DNA of 49,116 nt from Chalara sp. BL73 (GCA_918026815.1 CAKJVC010000102.1:1-49116); one strand, 5' to 3'; numbered from the stretch's first letter, positions 1 through 11,340 are shown. Numbers and translations: made by a program. Notes: a model not told the origin generated them from the sequence alone.

Positions 1-1111
1 AATGGGTCTTTAACTGCTTGCTTAAGACCCGCAATGGCGCCCTTATTAGGGGCGAGGTTGACGGTGTCTTTCGCGATTCGGGAATGTGCAAGTTGTTGCT
101 CCTCAGGGCTTAACCAGCGGGTTGTCAGTGGGTCGTCCGGAAGGAGGAAGGTAGCAACGAGTGCGACAACGAAAGTTACAGCTCCTTCAATAATAAATAG
201 CCTATGATGTATTAGAAATTGCTACTGCTTAAAATGTCATTACTCTCTCACCATTTCCATCCTGCAAGGCCATGTGCATCATCAAGGGTTTCGAAAATCG
301 CTGCAGCGATGAGACCAGCAAACGCTGTGGCGAAGATATTCCCTGAATACAGGATAGCAATCCGAGCTGCTATTTCCTTTCGGGTATAGAAAATAGAAAG
401 CATGTAGAGTGCGCCAGGGTAGAATGGTGCTTCGGTAACACCAAGAAAGAAGCGAACGAGAACGAGCCCAGTGTAATTCTTGACCATAGCTGTCAATGCA
501 GACACGATGGCCCAAAGAGCCTGAGATTAATACTTAGTATTTGCTTGACTAAGAAGAAAAATGCTGCAAAGCGTACCATGCATAAACCCATGTAGATAGA
601 CGGGCGAACTTTCCCAGAATTCATAAGCATGTTCGACGGTACTTGCATGATCAAATAACTGCACATAATTAGTTTTCTCTAGTAAGGCTAGAAACAACGG
701 GTGACGTACCCAATGAAGAGGATTGAGATACAAGTGTTGTATTGGCTTCCGACTAAACCCAGGTCTTCTTCAAGATCATTTAGTCGAGCACTAGCAATCG
801 CACTTCGATCAAGCTGTGAAGACAAATTAGTAAATGCATCTGTTGTATCATCATTAATTACTAAATGTTAAACTCACGTAATTGAGGAAGTACATTGCCC
901 AGAGGGTTGGCATGATTCTCCAGTCGAGTTTCTTGACTAGAGCAATCTCGAGAGGATTGCTCTTCCTAACAGCACCAGAGTAATCGAGGCCACCTTGAAA
1001 AACTCCGGATTCCTCTATATCTTTGCCTGATCGTTGGTCCTCGGCATCTTCAATTCTCTGATCCTCGCTAAGGGATGAGGCAATGCCCTTTTCATCTGCA
1101 GTAGCAGTCAT
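1..1111 (-). CDS. MFS transporter, allantoate permease (Dal5) type, partial, left copy
   Basis: Major facilitator carrier of the anion:cation symporter/Dal5 group, which in fungi imports small carboxylates, vitamins or ureides across the plasma membrane. Five exons can be joined by GT-AG introns: 878-1111, 710-813, 577-658, 252-520 and 1-201, with phases that agree throughout. The N-terminus is hydrophilic and acidic, followed by LDWRIMPTLWAMYFLNY (TM1) and then YNTCISILFIGYL (TM2). The block VRFFLGVTEAPFYPGALYML is typical of this MFS subfamily. WLFIIEGAVTFVVALVATFL followed by LPDDPLTTRWLSPEEQ is the usual TM6 end of the first half. The gene runs off the left edge, so the second six-helix half is not seen. 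It lies downstream of the Zn2Cys6 regulator on the same strand, with a 565 bp promoter gap that contains a 28 bp palindrome. Substrate cannot be told from sequence. Confidence 0.9.
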
Positions 1112-1340
1112 ATTGTTGGTGATGCAGACACAAACGCTGGCAGGATCTTCGAGGTAAAAGATTGAAAGACTGTTGGCTGGTCGAGAAGCTGGGAGACATG
1201 CTTGCCTTTATAGATCAAACCATGTTGTGCGAAATATTAATTCTATTAAGGCTTCGCTACTAGCTTGATTCCGTGGGGAGACCTTGTCGCATAATTTAGC
1301 GGGGTCCCCATGGAGTAGAAAAGGTCTTATCCCTTGCGCC

Positions 1341-1368
1341 GTCTCGGAATAAGGCCCTATTCCGAGAC
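1341..1368. promoter_or_regulatory. 28 bp palindrome, candidate regulator site in MFS promoter, left copy
   Basis: Perfect 11-base arms GTCTCGGAATA and TATTCCGAGAC surround AGGCCC. The site therefore contains CGG and CCG triplets in inverted orientation, the usual pattern for dimeric Zn2Cys6 regulators. It lies about 230 bp upstream of the MFS start, between it and the end of the regulator gene. The half-site CGGAATAAGG recurs at 4454-4463 in the regulator/lyase divergent promoter. Binding by the neighbouring regulator is inferred. Confidence 0.55.
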
Positions 1369-1676
1369 ACATAATTAGGTCTTGCATACTCATTACCTCT
1401 TATGATTGTATCCCACTGGGGAGTAAGAGCTAGATTGTGGGGAAAGCACCATAATAGACCTCGCCTTCGGGAATTTGAGGCTAGGGTTCAAGCATGCACC
1501 TCCAGAGCATCATACAGCATGAGGCGATTGGTATGCAGTCGGTTTGTTCGCTAAATCTTGCTCTTTCTCGGCTGTAGTTGTTCATTGCTGTGCACTCTGT
1601 GGCTCAAAATTCATGAGATATGAGTCAAATGGAGCTGAGGCAAGATCAGTTGTCCATTCAAGCATGTCTAGCTGGT

Positions 1677-4043
1677 TTAACCCCCTAGAGCGCTTGCTTG
1701 CCACATTTCCATGCCTTGGCCATCAAACATGTCTTGAAGAGCATGTTGCCCTACTTGCTCAAACGAATGTGGGGCAACACTAGTCGCTTCACGCTCTGTC
1801 GCTGGAATTGTTCGTGTGGTCATGGTCTGAAGCTTTGCAATCGTCTCCTGCAACATACGCCCTGGTGACAATGCTAACGGCGCTGGTCTAGGAAAGCCAA
1901 TTGCAAGATACCCGGAGATCTGTTGTTCTAGTAGAGCAATTGCGCGTTGCATACGCGTTGCTAAAGTAGAGTTCAATTTGGATAAATGATCAACATCTTG
2001 CTCACCTACGCCAATGGTGGTTGAATTCCATCGGTGATACAGGAACAATAGCGCAGCATGAGAGGCTAGCCTTGTTCCGGTAGGCTGGAGATAGAACAAT
2101 CGTCGCTCACTCTGACTACCCTCCAAACAGGCCAGAATGTCTGTGCATGTTTGAACGCAGATATCGAGGCCTTTGTCAAAGGTGGGATGATCTGCATCAA
2201 AAGTTAACGCAGGTTGATAGATCAAAAGCATCGCGAAATTGCTCATTAGCTGTAGATAAGGCACGGTGAATTCTTGATCCTCCTTCAATCGAGTATGCGC
2301 TCTGTCTACCTGATCTATGTCTTCACATCGACCTCCCAGGGGATCAAGTACACTAGTCATGAACGCGCTGTTGAATGCATGTTTCCAAGTACGTAGCTCG
2401 TGATCAAGAAGTGCAATCTTTTCAACTCCGCCTCGTCGCTGAGTAGTTGTGTATAGTTGCTTCGTACATTTCGCCAAAATCCGAGAGAGCCTGATATATG
2501 AAAGAAAAAGGCTAAATCGCGTGGCCTCTCCGGGAAGAGCCATCGGAAGACTTGTGATATTCATGTCATCAAAGTCGCAGTCAAATGGCAGATTTGTATC
2601 GACGTCTTCATCCTGAATCAACTTTGGTAATCCGTGACAAATGCTCGAGGTCCTTTATGATGTGAGCATGATCTCATTTCTCAACTACAGGATATTCTCA
2701 CATGTCCAAGATGTAAGTACACCACCATATTCGACTTCTCATTTCTAGTTCTCCTGCACAGAATTTGAAACGTCGAGTGTGGCGATGTAGCCCTAAAGAC
2801 TGCGCCAGCCGAACAGCCATGCCGCTATACTGCGCAAGCATTGAATGTTGCCCGGACAGTTGGAAATACAGCGCCATGAGAAGTAATGATTGGAGACTGG
2901 ATAAGTCTCCCCTTTCGATAATTTGGAAATACGTTTCGCTAGCCAAACCGAAGAATATATCGGCGGAGTCTGTGCCCCCAGGGTCATCCCATGCATCAAC
3001 AGCCAAAACCAGGCAAACTTGGTTCCAACTACTTGGTTTGGCTTCGATTTCCATGACATATCTATTTTCGGCAAAGTCCATGACTTGGTGAAAGCCTGCA
3101 AAAAATTGTTTGGGTGCCAGAATTGGCTGTAAGGTTCCCCATTTGCGAAAGAACCTGTGACATTTACCAAAATAGTAAGAGCGCGGCTGATAGAGCCCGC
3201 GACTTAGATGCTGCAAAGATTCGGGGTTGTTGGTATGGGAGTATAAACTCTTTGGCTGGGGAAGCATGTGAAGCTTATACATACTCTCCGGGAATATCTC
3301 TGAGTGACCAAATATCTCCTGATACTTTTGCTCTACGGTATGAACAAAATGCACGCCTGTGGTAGAGCCTGCGAAACGATCGACTCCGCCATCAGTCGTA
3401 ATCAGCCGACCTAAATGCTTGATTACTGGATCAGGTATACGAGATTGGGTCGGAAGACCAGGGTGACTTTGGGATGGCAGATTCTGCAACGAGACCGGTA
3501 GAGCTGCTACCTCGGGCGAACTAGCACTAACGGAATTTGATTCTTTGGATTGAAACGCCGCTGCTTTGAGCTGCTTCTTCAAAGATTCATTCTCTGCCAT
3601 GACCTTGTCCATGACATTTATCTCGTCTTTGGCTGCGATGTATCTAACAGTGTCAATGATAGGTTGCCATTGATGGTTTCAGACCGCGAACCTCCGTGGT
3701 TTCGTCTTTCGACGCAGTTTCACTGAAACCGTACACTCGAGCTGAGCCGATATACAGTTTCCGCATTTTGGGCGTGTTCCATCACAACGAATCTTCTTTC
3801 TGGCAAATTTGAGGTTAGCCTTACATCTCTTGGCGTGCATGACAACAAAGAAAACGTACATTCTACATCGATCACTGATCACTCGTTAGTATGGCTTAGA
3901 GGAGCAAGGAATTGTTAACAAATAATTTACCAAACCTGGGGTACATAGGACGGCGATAGTCCTTCATTCCTGGCCGCTGGAGCCGGTCCTTCTGCATCGA
4001 CTCTCGAGTTTGTGGAGGCGACAGAGCCTTCATCGTCCTCCAT
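1677..4043 (-). CDS. Zn2Cys6 fungal transcription factor, left copy
   Basis: Binuclear zinc cluster regulator of 717 residues; nuclear and sequence-specific. Five exons: 3931-4043, 3860-3874, 3692-3799, 2702-3643 and 1677-2652. Their total is divisible by three. Joining the 15-base second exon restores a perfect cluster, Cys38-x2-Cys41-x6-Cys48-x6-Cys55-x2-Cys58-x6-Cys65, with CRIKKIRCDG between the first cysteines. A basic linker and a heptad-like segment (about residues 80-110, MAENESLKKQLKAAA) for dimerisation follow. The middle-homology region includes RIWWCTYILDM near residue 385 and IQDEDVDTNLP near 405, both standard for the fungal_trans family. I chose the ATG at 4043 because it gives the short acidic N-terminus usual before the cluster; an upstream in-frame extension is possible. 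It is divergent from the lyase and upstream of the MFS gene on the same strand, so it is the likely cluster regulator. No lesions. Confidence 0.92.
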
Positions 4044-4772
4044 ATCGACGGCTGCACTGAACAAGACTAGCCAGACGAGTTTGCGACATGAACAAGACCT
4101 GAATGCCCTAGAGAACCCGGAAGTAATATGCAAGCTGCAATATTGAGGCCACACGAAAGCAAGGGATACACTGCTCGGATAAGGAAGCGCTTATCGACTC
4201 AAGATGACTTTATGCCTTGAATATGAGGCATAACTTCCTTCCTAGTCCCAGTTTAGCCGCCCCACAATATCATCACTGGAGTCAACCAATCTCATCATCA
4301 TCATTCGAGTCAGCCATACACGGTGTAGTGGAGAAACCTGACAGAATGAGAGCTCGATTAACTGTGGCATATGGGGGATGATTCGTACCATACCCCCTCA
4401 CGTGGCCATTCTCCAAGTGTGGGTCCGTTCTCGGCTTAGCAGCTATCCCGAGCCGGAATAAGGGAGGCCCTCGCAATAAGAATGCGATTACTGTTATTTC
4501 CTTATCTTGCTCAATACTTCGTCATCTCACTGGGGAAGCTCCTGGGCGTTAGAGTTATATGGCATGAATTCGACGCTTCGTTTATCATTGGTGTACATAG
4601 TAACGTGTCAAAGTACTTAAGCCTCCCGGAACACCTATTCGACCAATTCAGCCATCGTCCAGCACTTGTTCAAGCGCTCTGAAGGTCTTTTTCACACTAC
4701 TACAATACCTAAGCGAGATACAGACGTGGAGTAATCTATATCCTGTCCGTCCCAGCTCAAACGTTTTCCAAC
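4044..4772. promoter_or_regulatory. Divergent promoter region between regulator and lyase, left copy
   Basis: A 729 bp gap separates the start of the regulator (-) from the start of the lyase (+). The half-site CGGAATAAGG at 4454-4463, followed by GAGGCCCT, resembles half of the 28 bp palindrome in the MFS promoter (CGGAATAAGGCCCT). A short open frame at 4482-4682 has no recognisable domain and I do not call it a gene. The left copy has one extra G at 4371-4375 relative to the right copy. Confidence 0.5.
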
Positions 4773-6370
4773 ATGTCCTATGTCAGTGCAATTGATTCGC
4801 GTGTGTTCCGCAACCTATTCGGGATTGAAGAAGCCCGCAGCATCTTCTCTGATGAAGCGTACATTCAAAGTATGATCGATGTGGAGGCCGCTCTTGCGAG
4901 AGCTCAATCTACTATTGGGGTCATTCCCAAACAAGTTGGAGAAGTCATCACAGCACAAGCGAGCGTGTCAAATATCAAGTAAGTAGTATTATGGCGGCGG
5001 TGGAAAATCTTTTGCTAAGAAGCCAAAGTCTGGAGCGCCTTTCCACTGAAACGGATATTGTAGGCTATCCAGTTCTGCCTCTCGTTCGCCAGTTGACCGA
5101 GATGGTCGATCACGAGTCGGCAGCATATATCCATTGGGGAGCCACAACACAAGACATCATGGATTCCGCATCGATGCTACAGGTCAAGAAAGGACTTAAT
5201 CTTGTCAGGGGACTCCTAATTGAACTGGTTCGTACTCTCAAGAAGCTCTCGGTGGAACACCGCGACACGTGAGTTCTCCATATGGTCAAACATTTCCTAG
5301 CTGACGGACCCAAGCCCCATGGCCGGACGAACCCACCTCCAACATGCACTGCCTGTGACATTTGGATATAAGTGCGCCGTATACCTCTCAGGTCTCCAAC
5401 GTCACCTCCAAAGACTCGACCAAATCGAAGAGCGTTGCTTACTAGTATCTTTCGGAGGTGCAGCAGGCACATTAGCTTCTCTCGGCTCAGATGACACCGG
5501 CCTCAGGGTCCGAAAGCAACTCGCAGTTGAGCTCGGCTTAAAAGACTCAGCCATCTCATGGCATGTAGCGCGAGACCATGTTGCTGAGGTTATCTCATTT
5601 TTGGCTTTGATCGGGGTTCTCTCGGCAAAATCGCTTTGGACATAATTGTCATGTCCTCGAACGAACTGGGAGAGGTCTCGGAACCATTCGTCCCACACAG
5701 AGGTGCTTCATCCACGATGCCTCAAAAACGGAATCCGATCTCAAGCGAGGTGGTTCTTGCAGCCTCGAAGATCCTCCGATCAGATGCAAGCCTAGCATTG
5801 GATGCTATGGTATCAGATTTTGAGCGAGCCTCAGGACCTTGGCATCTTGAATGGGTTGCTCTTCCAAACTCATTTGTCATCGCATGTGGTGCGTTGCATC
5901 AAACGAACTTTGCTCTTGCAGGTCTTGTGGTGAACGTCGATGCTATGTTAGATAATCTGAACTCAACACGAGGTTTGATCGTCGCCGAGGCTGTCATGAT
6001 GGGTATGGCTCCATTCACTGGACGCCAGGCAGCTCATGACATCGTCTACGCTGCGTGCAAGATGTCAATTGAGACCAATAAACCACTATTCGACGTCCTG
6101 ATTGAGGATCCTAGTGTTCATGAGAAGATTGAGTTAAAGAAGTTGGCGGATCTCTGCAATCCATTGAACTACCTCGGATGCTCTCGGCTTATGGTTGATG
6201 ATGTGGTGGCAAGTGACAGTACAATGAAAAGTTTGTCAAGTGGGATCTATAATAATACCGATAAGATTATGAATGGTGTCTTGAATGGCAAGTTAGATGC
6301 ATTGAAGAATGGATATACGAACGGGCATTCAAATGGTGTACTGAGCGGATTGACGAACGGGGGCCATTAA
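4773..6370 (+). pseudogene. Fumarase/adenylosuccinate lyase-superfamily enzyme (PcaB-like), frameshifted left copy
   Basis: Same gene as the intact copy at 14744-16342. Exons are 4773-4978, 5020-5268 and 5315-6370. One G is missing from a run (four G at 5613-5616, five in the other copy). The frame shifts inside exon 3 and ends at 5645, before the family signature loop (GASSTMPQKRNP), which stays open in another frame from 5636 to 6370. Either this copy is inactive or the base is an assembly error; the rest of the copy shows no decay, which favours error or a very recent event. Confidence 0.85.
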
Positions 6371-7114
6371 TTACTTCACTGTATGGGAATTAAGCGTTAA
6401 TGTCACCCGCGTTTTCCCAGTTGCGAGTTTGGAAATCTGATAGATCATTGAGCCATTAGTATTCCTTCCGTGAGTTTTGTCAAAAAGCATGTGCGTCCGC
6501 TTGTGCGCTCAAGCATGCACATTACCAGGGTGAATTGAATTTATTTATAGGCTGTCTCAGCCGCCTCGATAGCGGTTATACAGCGTGCAACTATCCATAC
6601 AAGTGCTCCTACTGGCTGAAAGAGGAGATTCTACTGGCGGCTCGTCATCGCATGGCCACGGCTTTGACAAATAAATGTGCAACTTACGAGCAACATCTGT
6701 TTCAATTGTCCAAAGAATGCAGAGCTTTATGGACGCGGAAAATAATGGGATTATTTCATTCAGTCTATATGAGAAAACGGATCTACTGCAGAAGGAATAT
6801 ACGCCGACGATTTTCATACCGCCCCTTATATTAAGCGAAGATTTTGAATTATATATTCAGCGCCTCGACCGCATGGGATATATAGCTATGAATTTTGACC
6901 ATTCATATTAAACTACGGTCGTCCCCATAAACAGTTGAGGAGGCTTGGTGTATTTACGGCCTACTTCACATGCCCCCCGGTACTCCGTCAATGAGCATGG
7001 GCGGTTCAACCTTAGTGATCTCAGACTGCTCATAGTTGTAATATATTCAGATGTAAGGTTTTGAGGAGAACGCTTTTCGCCAGATACTACAGCTGAACCA
7101 TAGTATAGGTCCAG

Positions 7115-7133
7115 CCGGAGGGGAACCCTCCGG
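7115..7133. promoter_or_regulatory. Gal4-type CGG-N11-CCG palindrome upstream of esterase, left copy
   Basis: CCGGAGGG and CCCTCCGG form perfect 8-base arms around GAA, giving CGG-N11-CCG. That is the orientation and spacing bound by Gal4 and several other Zn2Cys6 dimers. It lies about 370 bp upstream of the esterase start. Which protein binds is unknown. The copy at 17108-17126 is identical in the palindrome. Confidence 0.5.
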
Positions 7134-7422
7134 GTTCCATTTTCGGCGCTTTCGAGAAAGCCTGAGGCATGAACTGGAAAATAAGACTCCTTCCTGTCTC
7201 TTTGCAAATGTTGTGTATAGCATGTAAGGGGTCACATCCCAGGACTCTCATTCATTGGTGCAATAACCCCGGCAATTGAAGTTACTCCATTGTCGATCCC
7301 CACAACGGGCCTACGGAACACAAAAGCTTAATGTATTGTACACCATAGCTACGATTTCAGGAATTGACGGACCGGCAAGCCCGTAGATGGAAAAACTAAT
7401 CGGAACCTTCTATCCTAAGCAT

Positions 7423-7430
7423 TATATAAA
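7423..7430 (+). promoter_or_regulatory. TATA box of the esterase gene, left copy
   Basis: TATATAAA lies 71 bp before the esterase ATG and is followed by a long T tract. The same arrangement is at 17417-17424 in the right copy. Confidence 0.5.
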
Positions 7431-7500
7431 GCCCACTAACCCCTTTCTTTTTTTTTTTTTTTTCCCGGGTAACAGCGCGACCCTTGCGAAGTTTAGCAAA

Positions 7501-8562
7501 ATGTTATATACTTCACTTCTCGTTCTTCTCGTCAGCACTGTCGCATCTGCCCGGGTAGGCCCACGAGCGAACCCATCAATTCGCCTTCTTGGTCGTGTCA
7601 ATCCTGCCACGCAAGAGCTTACCTGGCCCGGCACCGGTATATCTTTCACATTTACAGGAAGCAAGGCCAACATCGCCATCACATCCATAATTGGAGACAA
7701 TAGCATAACCCTGGCTATCGATGGTGGCGCGCCGGCAGTTATCTCACAGGTTAACGGCACCTCGATCTCCACACCAGCTGGATTATCTCAAGGTACCCAC
7801 ACTGTCGTTCTTCGCAAGCGCTCAGAGGCTGGCTTGGGTACTTTTTCTATCGGAGCTGTCACAGCCGATGGGCCATTCATCACAGATGTAGCTCCTACAC
7901 GTCGCATTGAGATCGTTGGCGACTCAATTAGTGTCGGATACGGGCTTGGTGGCACGCTTCCATGTGTCAATACTGCAGCTTTAGAAGACAATCCAAAACC
8001 TACGGCGCCCTAGCGGCTCAGGCTCGGTGCAGACTATAGTGTCGTGGCCTGGAGCGGCAAGGGACTTGTCCGTAATTACGCCTCTGGCGCTCCTGATTCC
8101 AGCCCTATCATGCCACAGCTTTATACACGCTACGGAGCAAACGACGCAGATGGGAGCTATCCGTTTCCGCTCTCCTTGACGCCTCAAGCTGTTGTTATCA
8201 ACCTTGGAACTAATGACTGGAGCTACCTTAATGCCCGTAGCCCCATCGACCCCGCGGTGTTTACAGCAGCAATGGTGAAGTTCATCCGGGATATCCAGAA
8301 AAACTATCCAAATGCCTACTTCTTTCTGCTCAGTTCCCCAATGCTTAGCGACACCTATCCTACAGCGGCTGATAAGCAGAAGACAACCCAGACCAATGCT
8401 CTTAAGGCTGCTATCTCACAACTTGGTAGCTCAAAGGTGCAGTTCGTGGATTGGCCCACACAGGGGTCGGACGTAGGTTGCGATTATCATCCTAGCGCAG
8501 CAACTAACGCTGCGGAGGGTAAAGTTCTGGCCGCAGCTATCCGTGCTGCGTTAGGATGGTAA
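7501..8562 (+). pseudogene. CE2-type SGNH esterase, frameshifted left copy
   Basis: Same gene as 17497-18561. This copy lacks one A (A4 at 7995-7998 against A5) and, about 25 bases later, two bases (CT near 8022). Together they restore the frame, but the shifted stretch contains a stop at 8011-8013, so the protein would end after the catalytic-serine block. The His-containing block (GCDYHPS) lies downstream in the original frame. Two lesions so close with a net loss of exactly three bases look more like consensus error than drift. Confidence 0.85.
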
Positions 8563-9255
8563 AAGAGCGAGTACTATAAGAAGCCAAGCAACCTGTTTAA
8601 TGAGACTTGGATTCCGACTCTAGAAAAGGAATGTAGTTATTTTGGATGAGACTTTTATAGAAACTTTGTCTCAAATACTCAAAAGCAATTTAACAGAATT
8701 TGACATATATAAGTAGCTGTGTTTGTTTGATTTTCCGTTATAAAGAATTGTATCTACACTGTCAGGTTTTGTATTATTGGTGCCACAAAGCCCTGCAACC
8801 CTGCATCTTTTATCAAGCTATGTTGTACTCTACTTTGCTTTTTCCTATTTACTTTGGCCATTGGTAAAAGAGAAGCCACCCCAGGCAGCAACACGGGATT
8901 TTCACTGTGGCCCCTTGGCGTGTCAGGCAACCCCGCCGTTAGTGGATGGGTTTATTCCGTTTAACGGATTATCGCCACTATGCCTGGAACATGATCTGGG
9001 TATAAGTATATCGAATAATCCCATGTTTGTCCAGATCGCGAATTTCAATTCAATTTCAATTATTGATTGATATTTTGTGTCTCAAACACTACTGTTCTTT
9101 AATCCCGCTTCCATTACGCTTTAACTCAAACCTCCAAATAAACCCACAACACCCCACCCATTCAGAAACGACATACCAAACCCCACATCAAATTCCACCT
9201 CAACCCGCCCATACAAAAGTTCTCTTCTACAAGGAACTCAGATCTACCTGAAACA
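8563..9255. other. Esterase-VOC intergenic region, left copy
   Basis: 693 bp. Nothing recognisable except A/T-rich downstream sequence of the esterase and a C/A-rich leader just before the VOC start. The right-copy equivalent is 18562-19254. Confidence 0.5.
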
Positions 9256-9812
9256 ATGCCGTCCCAAATCACCCCCTGTCTTTGGTTCAATGGCGAAGCC
9301 GAAGAAGCCGCTAAATTCTACACATCCGTCTTCAAGGACGGCGCCATAACCAAAACCAGCTAGTACGTGTAAACCCCCAAGCAATCGCTTCGATTGAGCA
9401 ATTGCTAACATCGATATCTGCCCAGCTACACCGAGGCGGGCAGCGAGCACAACAGTTTCGCCGTTGGCAGTGTGATGATGGTGGCCTTCACTATCAACGG
9501 CACTTCATTCACAGCGCTCAACGGCGGGCCGCATTTCAAGCACAGCGAAGCCGTCTCTTTCCAGATAATGTGCAAGGATCAGGAGGAGGTCGACTACTAT
9601 TGGGAGAAACTCAAGGAGGGCGGGGATGAGAAAAACAGGCCTGTGGCTGGGTTGGGGATCGGTTTGGTGTTAGCTGGCAGGTCATCCCTGTGCAGTTGGT
9701 TGATTATATTTCGACTGATGGGGAGAGGGGTGAGAGGGCCACGAAGGCTATGATGGGCATGAAGAAGATTGAGATTGAAGGCTTGAGAAAGGCATTTGAG
9801 GGCGAGACTTAA
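9256..9812 (+). pseudogene. PhnB-like VOC family protein, frameshifted left copy
   Basis: Same two-exon gene as 19255-19812 (exons 9256-9362 and 9426-9812). One A is missing (A5 at 9631-9635, A6 in the right copy), so the frame is lost after the [11 protein letters not shown] segment and ends at 9753. The conserved C-terminal block [16 protein letters not shown] is present only in another frame. Confidence 0.82.
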
Positions 9813-10380
9813 GTAGATTGGGTGATGTTTCTTGATATTTTTTGCTTGCTTCATCCTCGTCCTCTATTGTGGCCCTGTAAGGCTCGAAACTCTGTCAAGG
9901 GCCGCTATTTTTTCTGGCTTTCGCTTATGCAGAACTTCACCTTTAGTCTTTTATTTTCCAATCCAATAACCTCGACATTTCTTGGACAATATCGAGTTGC
10001 GTCCAATGTCATTTAAAAACTCTTGCACAAGGGCTGTACGAAACGGCTATGTCTATTGGCTGATTTCAGTTTAGTAAATTTTTGGTGTAGTGAATTAATA
10101 AAATTGTTATATTGTTTTGCAGTTTTATACTATTATTTAGTATTACAGCCTACTTCTTCAAGTTTAGCGATTACCAGAGGTTTGGCAGGGTGCGTGCACA
10201 GATCAGCCGCTGTTTTGACGAAAGTATAAAGGCCACAGCTTCTTCCCTCCACTCTTCAACCACTCCTTCGCTCCTTTCAAATAACTACGAACTCGCTCAC
10301 AACCCTGTTGATTCTAAATCACTCATATCATTATTGGCCCTTCTTCTGCGCCGACACCTAGTAGAACAAGGCTAGAACAT
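9813..10380. other. VOC gene 3' flank to duplication junction
   Basis: 568 bp, A/T-rich with T runs of different length in the two copies. I see no gene. It ends at the junction, where GCTAGAACAT meets GTGCGCCAGG from inside the MFS gene. The right-copy equivalent is 19813-20382. Confidence 0.5.
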
Positions 10381-11082
10381 GTGCGCCAGGGTAGAATGGT
10401 GCTTCGGTAACACCAAGAAAGAAGCGAACGAGAACGAGCCCAGTGTAATTTTTGACCATAGCTGTCAATGCAGACACGATGGCCCAAAGAGCCTGAGATT
10501 AATACTTAGTATTTGCTTGACTAAGAAGAAAAATGCTGCAAAGCGTACCATGCATAAACCCATGTAGATAGACGGGCGAACTTTCCCAGAATTCATAAGC
10601 ATGTTCGACGGTACTTGCATGATCAAATAACTGCACATAATTAGTTTTCTCTAGTAAGGCTAGAAACAACGGGTGACGTACCCAATGAAGAGGATTGAGA
10701 TACAAGTGTTGTATTGGCTTCCGACTAAACCCAGGTCTTCTTCAAGATCATTTAGTCGAGCACTAGCAATCGCACTTCGATCAAGCTGTGAAGACAAATT
10801 AGTAAATGCATCTGTTGTATCATCATTAATTACTAAATGTTAAACTCACGTAATTGAGGAAGTACATTGCCCAGAGGGTTGGCATGATTCTCCAGTCGAG
10901 TTTTTGACTAGAGCAATCTCGAGAGGATTGCTCTTCCTAACAGCACCAGAGTAATCGAGGCCACCTTGAAAAACTCCGGATTCCTCTATATCTTTGCCTG
11001 ATCGTTGGTCCTCGGCATCTTCAATTCTCTGATCCTCGCTAAGGGATGAGGCAATGCCCTTTTCATCTGCAGTAGCAGTCAT
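10381..11082 (-). pseudogene. MFS transporter, 3'-truncated and frameshifted right copy
   Basis: Contains only the start of the MFS gene: exons equivalent to 878-1111, 710-813, 577-658 and the first part of exon 4. The coding sequence is cut at 10381 by the junction and replaced downstream by the VOC 3' flank. It also lacks one C near 10904, so exon 1 shifts frame just before TM1 and LVKKLDW is lost. Only the left copy can make a carrier. Confidence 0.9.
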
Positions 11083-11312
11083 ATTGTTGGTGATGCAGAC
11101 ACAAACGCTGGCAGGATCTTCGAGGTAAAAGATTGAAAGACTGTTGGCTGGTCGAGAAGCTGGGAGACATGCTTGCCTTTATAGATCAAACCATGTTGTG
11201 CGAAATATTAATTCTATTAAGGCTTCGCTACTAGCTTGATTCCGTGGGGAGACCTTGTCGCATAATTTAGCGGGGTCCCCATGGAGTAGAAAAGGTCTTA
11301 TCCCACTTTGCC

Positions 11313-11340
11313 GTCTCGGAATAAGGCCCTATTCCGAGAC
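11313..11340. promoter_or_regulatory. 28 bp palindrome, right copy
   Basis: Identical to 1341-1368. In this copy it faces the truncated MFS remnant, so it has no intact downstream target. The six bases just to its left differ between copies. Confidence 0.5.

Larger units (their letters stand above)
6371..7500. other. Lyase-esterase intergenic region, left copy
   Basis: About 1.1 kb with no recognisable gene; short open frames here carry no domain. It contains a C6 run (6973-6978) that is C27 in the other copy, and a Gal4-like palindrome at 7115-7133. A TATATAAA box lies at 7423-7430, then a pyrimidine tract (T16 at 7448-7463) just upstream of the esterase start. The box and tract resemble a fungal core promoter. 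Confidence 0.6.
409..10380. repeat. Tandem duplication unit, left copy (9,972 bp)
   Basis: First copy of a head-to-tail duplication. Base 409 aligns with 10381 and base 10380 with 20382; one base further out on either side the copies no longer match. Contents are the 5' part of the MFS gene, the Zn2Cys6 regulator, the lyase, the esterase and the VOC gene. Relative to the right copy, nearly all length changes are homopolymer or near-homopolymer indels. They occur at 4371-4375 (G), 5613-5616 (G), 6973-6978 (C), the C run after 7290, 7448-7463 (T), 7995-7998 (A), 8022 (CT) and 9631-9635 (A), with two T runs after 9830. Confidence 0.95.

Noticed and set aside
4482..4682. 66-codon frame just before the lyase
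   Set aside because: Present in both copies, but no domain. It sits in the divergent promoter and is probably leader sequence.
6535..7235. Several 60-100 codon frames between lyase and esterase
   Set aside because: They overlap on both strands and show no domain or splice logic, and one is changed by the poly-C length difference.
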